A stretch of 58,022 bases of DNA from Mucilaginibacter sp. Its GTDB lineage: Bacteria; Bacteroidota; Bacteroidia; Sphingobacteriales; Sphingobacteriaceae. Below are positions 56,601 to 58,022 of this stretch, piece by piece. The stretch is from the NCBI GenBank assembly GCA_016763755.1, contig JAESTD010000031.1, positions 1 to 58,022 of the forward strand, read 5' to 3'. The position numbers and the translations under genes are program-made. How positions within the stretch are numbered: position 1 is the stretch's first letter; every line of letters begins with the position of its first letter. A model generated the notes under the pieces. The model was not told where the DNA came from. It searched no databases and worked only from the letters and a program-made list of their open reading frames with translations.

Positions 56601-56925
56601 ATTTACCCAAGCCGAATTGCCTTTAGATGCACAATTTGCTCCTGTTACGCAGATACTCACCAATGATTTCGATAAAGACGGTAAGCAGGATATTTTATTG
56701 CTCGGCAACAGATCAGATAACCGTTTAAAGATAGGCAGTATGGATGCTAATTATGGCGTGCTATTGAAAGGAGATGGTAAAGGTGGATTTACCTACATCA
56801 CACAACCCGTATCAGGTCTGTCAGTAACAGGAGATGTGAAATCCGCAGTAGAGACCAGGGTAGATAATGTGAATTATTTGATCATCGGGACATCCGGCAA
56901 CCCACTTCAATTTTTTAAACGATGA
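53641..56925 (+). CDS. FG-GAP/VCBS repeat protein with ASPIC/UnbV domain (CRTAC1-like)
   Basis: A 1094-residue secreted protein, signal peptide 1-25 (ALSAQ). About 14 calcium-binding repeats with DxDxDG-type loops are visible, such as VGDINNDGLPDLYF, FFDYDNDGDLDMFL, FADFDNDGYKDLFI and TNDFDKDGKQDILL, which should form two beta-propellers. Between the two sets lies an ASPIC/UnbV domain (IYLYTAAGTQNQELIPGRGY). Such proteins bind ligands at the cell surface; enzymatic activity is unproven. The start is GTG at 53641; the stop overlaps the next ATG (ATGA), so translation is coupled. Confidence 0.9.
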   Translation: MLKIPDSFRCLLIIAAFCFPKALSAQTLFKLLPSTQTSIKFSNDIAETESLNVLSYEYFYNGAGVAVGDINNDGLPDLYFTGNMKPDKLYLNLGGLKFKDITREAGSGLEGRNNGWKTGVTMADVNGDGLVDIYVCYSGKKDDAIRANQLFINKGNNKFEEQAAAYGLADVGYSTQAVFFDYDNDGDLDMFLLNHNIKKLDNMELARYKDQTDLLASNKLYRNDNGKFTEVSKSAGIIQNPLTFGLGVAVSDINKDGWLDIYVTNDYNEPDYIYINTHNGKFEERSKEMLRHMSHFSMGVDVADYNNDGLPDILTLDMLPADNHRQKSLQLQENYESFALMQNQGLYNQYMRNMLQLNNGDGTFSEIGQLAGISNTDWSWCPLFADFDNDGYKDLFISNGYLRDYTNKDFLRYWGDYKIKKAMANEPFLLMDLVQAMPSTPVPDYIFRNNHDLTFSNKQVEWGLDQQNISGGAVYADLDNDGDLDLVVNAINQPASVYQNNSIENFKTHYIAFKLKGEGQNTAAIGSKIYLYTAAGTQNQELIPGRGYLSSVSTTLNFGLGSQTKIDSVKIIWPNQTVQYLKDIKADQQITVSPKPTDMAGLDAAPQKLLSEVKPLIAYKPDEATDNDFKRQLLMTFMYSRTSPVMAKADVNGDKLEDIFVSGEKNSPGKLFIQQKGGTYQLVELVRGYEENIGSIAAAVFFDANGDGKPDLYLAKGGYANYEPNTANLQDELYLNEGNGRFVLTKTGLPTLNANSKSCVVPCDFDGDGDIDLFVGGRVIPGKYPVTPQSYLLINDGKAHFTVADVPFAKIGMVTDAQWVDLNNDKRKDLVLCGEMMPITIFLNTAKGFEDHTVDYFASPQKGFWFKMAFADVNGDGTPDLIAGNLGQNSQIHASEKEPAELYYADFDDNGSIDPFLNFYVDGKSYPFVSRDEINEQIYSMRRRFTSYKAYADASMKEILNADELAKAQKLLANTTATTLFINKGGKFTQAELPLDAQFAPVTQILTNDFDKDGKQDILLLGNRSDNRLKIGSMDANYGVLLKGDGKGGFTYITQPVSGLSVTGDVKSAVETRVDNVNYLIIGTSGNPLQFFKR

Positions 56926-58022
56926 AGTGTTTTAAACCATATCTGTTGTTAGCGCTTGCGTTTGTTAATACGTTAACCGCTGGGGCACAAAGCCGTAAAA
57001 CCTATCCGGATTATTTGCAGCCGGATCATGCGGTAAATGCACTTACTATGGTGATGATCCATGATGTGGTTAGTCCGCCGGTTGCTGCACGGTATTATGC
57101 TTACTGCATGATGGGAGCTTATAATCTGGTGAATGCCAATAATAAGAGTATTCCTGCTCTGCAAAAGATCATTAAGTCCTATAAAACTGGAGGCGCTTTA
57201 GATACGCTCAAGGTTACGTATGATTATAAAATAGCATCATACTATTCAATACTGGAGTTAGGTAAAAAGTTATTGCCATCAGGCCCCTTGCTTGAGGATG
57301 ATCAGAATCAATTTGTATCGCTGCTAAAGAAAACCGGGGTAAAGCAGGATGTAATAGACAACTCTGTAAAAGCAGCGCTAATTGCTTCAAAGGACGTGTT
57401 AGCTTTCGCCAAAACGGATAATTACAACAAACTAAGTACCCTCAAAAGATACACACCTTCTAAAGACGACGGCAAATGGTATCCAACACCGCCAGGATAT
57501 TTTGAAGCGGTAGAACCAAATTGGCGTACTGTAAGAGTACTTTTGCTTGACTCAGCGAAACAATGCAAGCCGGGGAAGCTTACACCATTCAGTAAAGATT
57601 CTACTTCGGCATTCTACAAACAGGTAATGGCGGTGTATGATCAATCTAAACACCTTACGGTAGAACAGCTTAACCAAGCCCTGTTCTGGGATTGTAACCC
57701 TTTTGCCATTACCACATCCGGCCACATGGCTATTGGTTTCAAGAAGATAAGCCCGGGCGGGCATTGGATGCATGTTACCGGCTTGGTTTCTAAACAAGCA
57801 AAATTAAGTTTCGACCAAACCATTGCAGCACTTACCATTGAGGGTGCAACCCTCATGGATGCCTTTATCAGTTGCTGGGACGAGAAATATAACAGTGACC
57901 GCATTCGCCCCGAAACATATATCAATAAATATATAGATGTCACCTGGCAGCCGGTATTGCAAACGCCGCCGTTCCCTGAATATACCAGCGGGCACGCAGT
58001 AATTTCAAATGCATCAGCAGAG
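56922..58022 (+). CDS. Vanadium-dependent haloperoxidase/PAP2-family protein, partial
   Basis: 367 codons are visible; the 3' end lies outside the window. Signal peptide 1-23 (GAQ). The helical N-terminal part has HAVNALTMVMIHD and FWDCNPF, and the vanadate/phosphate site appears as Lys322 and Arg329-Pro330 (KYNSDRIRPE) and His358 in the TSGHA motif. The last motif, SRxxxxxH, should lie beyond the window. Family members are haloperoxidases or acid phosphatases. The 4-nt overlap with the ASPIC gene indicates a joint product line. Confidence 0.88.
   Translation, partial: MKCFKPYLLLALAFVNTLTAGAQSRKTYPDYLQPDHAVNALTMVMIHDVVSPPVAARYYAYCMMGAYNLVNANNKSIPALQKIIKSYKTGGALDTLKVTYDYKIASYYSILELGKKLLPSGPLLEDDQNQFVSLLKKTGVKQDVIDNSVKAALIASKDVLAFAKTDNYNKLSTLKRYTPSKDDGKWYPTPPGYFEAVEPNWRTVRVLLLDSAKQCKPGKLTPFSKDSTSAFYKQVMAVYDQSKHLTVEQLNQALFWDCNPFAITTSGHMAIGFKKISPGGHWMHVTGLVSKQAKLSFDQTIAALTIEGATLMDAFISCWDEKYNSDRIRPETYINKYIDVTWQPVLQTPPFPEYTSGHAVISNASAE

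Noticed and set aside
1-58022. CRISPR arrays, prophage or insertion-sequence genes
   Set aside because: No regularly spaced repeats, Cas, integrase or transposase genes are visible in the window.

Overview
The window is a stretch of chromosome from a member of the Bacteroidota, most likely a Sphingobacteriaceae relative (Mucilaginibacter/Pedobacter type). Evidence: two SusC/SusD pairs, an ECF sigma/FecR pair, STN-type TonB receptor, DUF3857 transglutaminase-like proteins, GH92, TTG-N19-TAnnTTTG promoters, and scattered palindromic intergenic repeats typical of that group. The genus is inference; no rRNA is present.

Layout. 1-4819 (+): a signalling cluster made of a hybrid kinase tail with three receiver domains, CheR, a receiver-less CheB and a second hybrid kinase. 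4803-6436 (-): Ogt, a short-chain dehydrogenase and a small membrane protein. 6575-14415 (+): cytochrome c maturation genes ccmB, ccmC, ccmD-like, ccmE and ccmF, with a carboxypeptidase-regulatory-like exported protein and a glutamate dehydrogenase set among them. The CcmE has a CxxxY haem motif instead of HxxxY. 14484-19216 (+): PhyH-type dioxygenase, MutS, NlpC/P60 lipoprotein and a 40-residue membrane protein. 19209-23101 (-): two overlapping DUF3857/transglutaminase-like genes. 23207-27232: DEDDh exonuclease, QueG, an acidic small protein, an NTF2-like lipoprotein and a polysaccharide deacetylase.

27386-37974 (-) is a polysaccharide utilisation locus, read from right to left: ECF sigma, FecR anti-sigma, STN-type SusC (frameshifted), SusD, GH92 alpha-mannosidase and a secreted Gfo/Idh/MocA protein. 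The STN domain, FecR and sigma factor form a trans-envelope relay; GH92 points to alpha-mannan or N-glycan. 38143-45604 (-): ruvB (also frameshifted), polyprenol-phosphate mannose synthase-like GT2, POT transporter, an unknown exported protein, thiolase, then a tight SPFH / beta-barrel-like / ribbon-helix-helix operon with a dyad at its promoter. 45717-47954 (+): PgpH-type HD phosphohydrolase and tRNA-Ser(GCU). After a gene-poor 0.8 kb follows a second SusC/SusD locus (48784-58022, +) whose partners are not glycosidases but a large FG-GAP/VCBS-ASPIC protein and a vanadium haloperoxidase-like (PAP2) enzyme cut by the window end.

The points most worth a second look are: the two single-base frameshifts (susC and ruvB); the SPFH-RHH operon with its putative operator; the SusC/D-ASPIC-haloperoxidase locus; the complementary loss of triad residues in the transglutaminase-like pair; the CxxxY CcmE; and a possible small RNA at 48240-48348.
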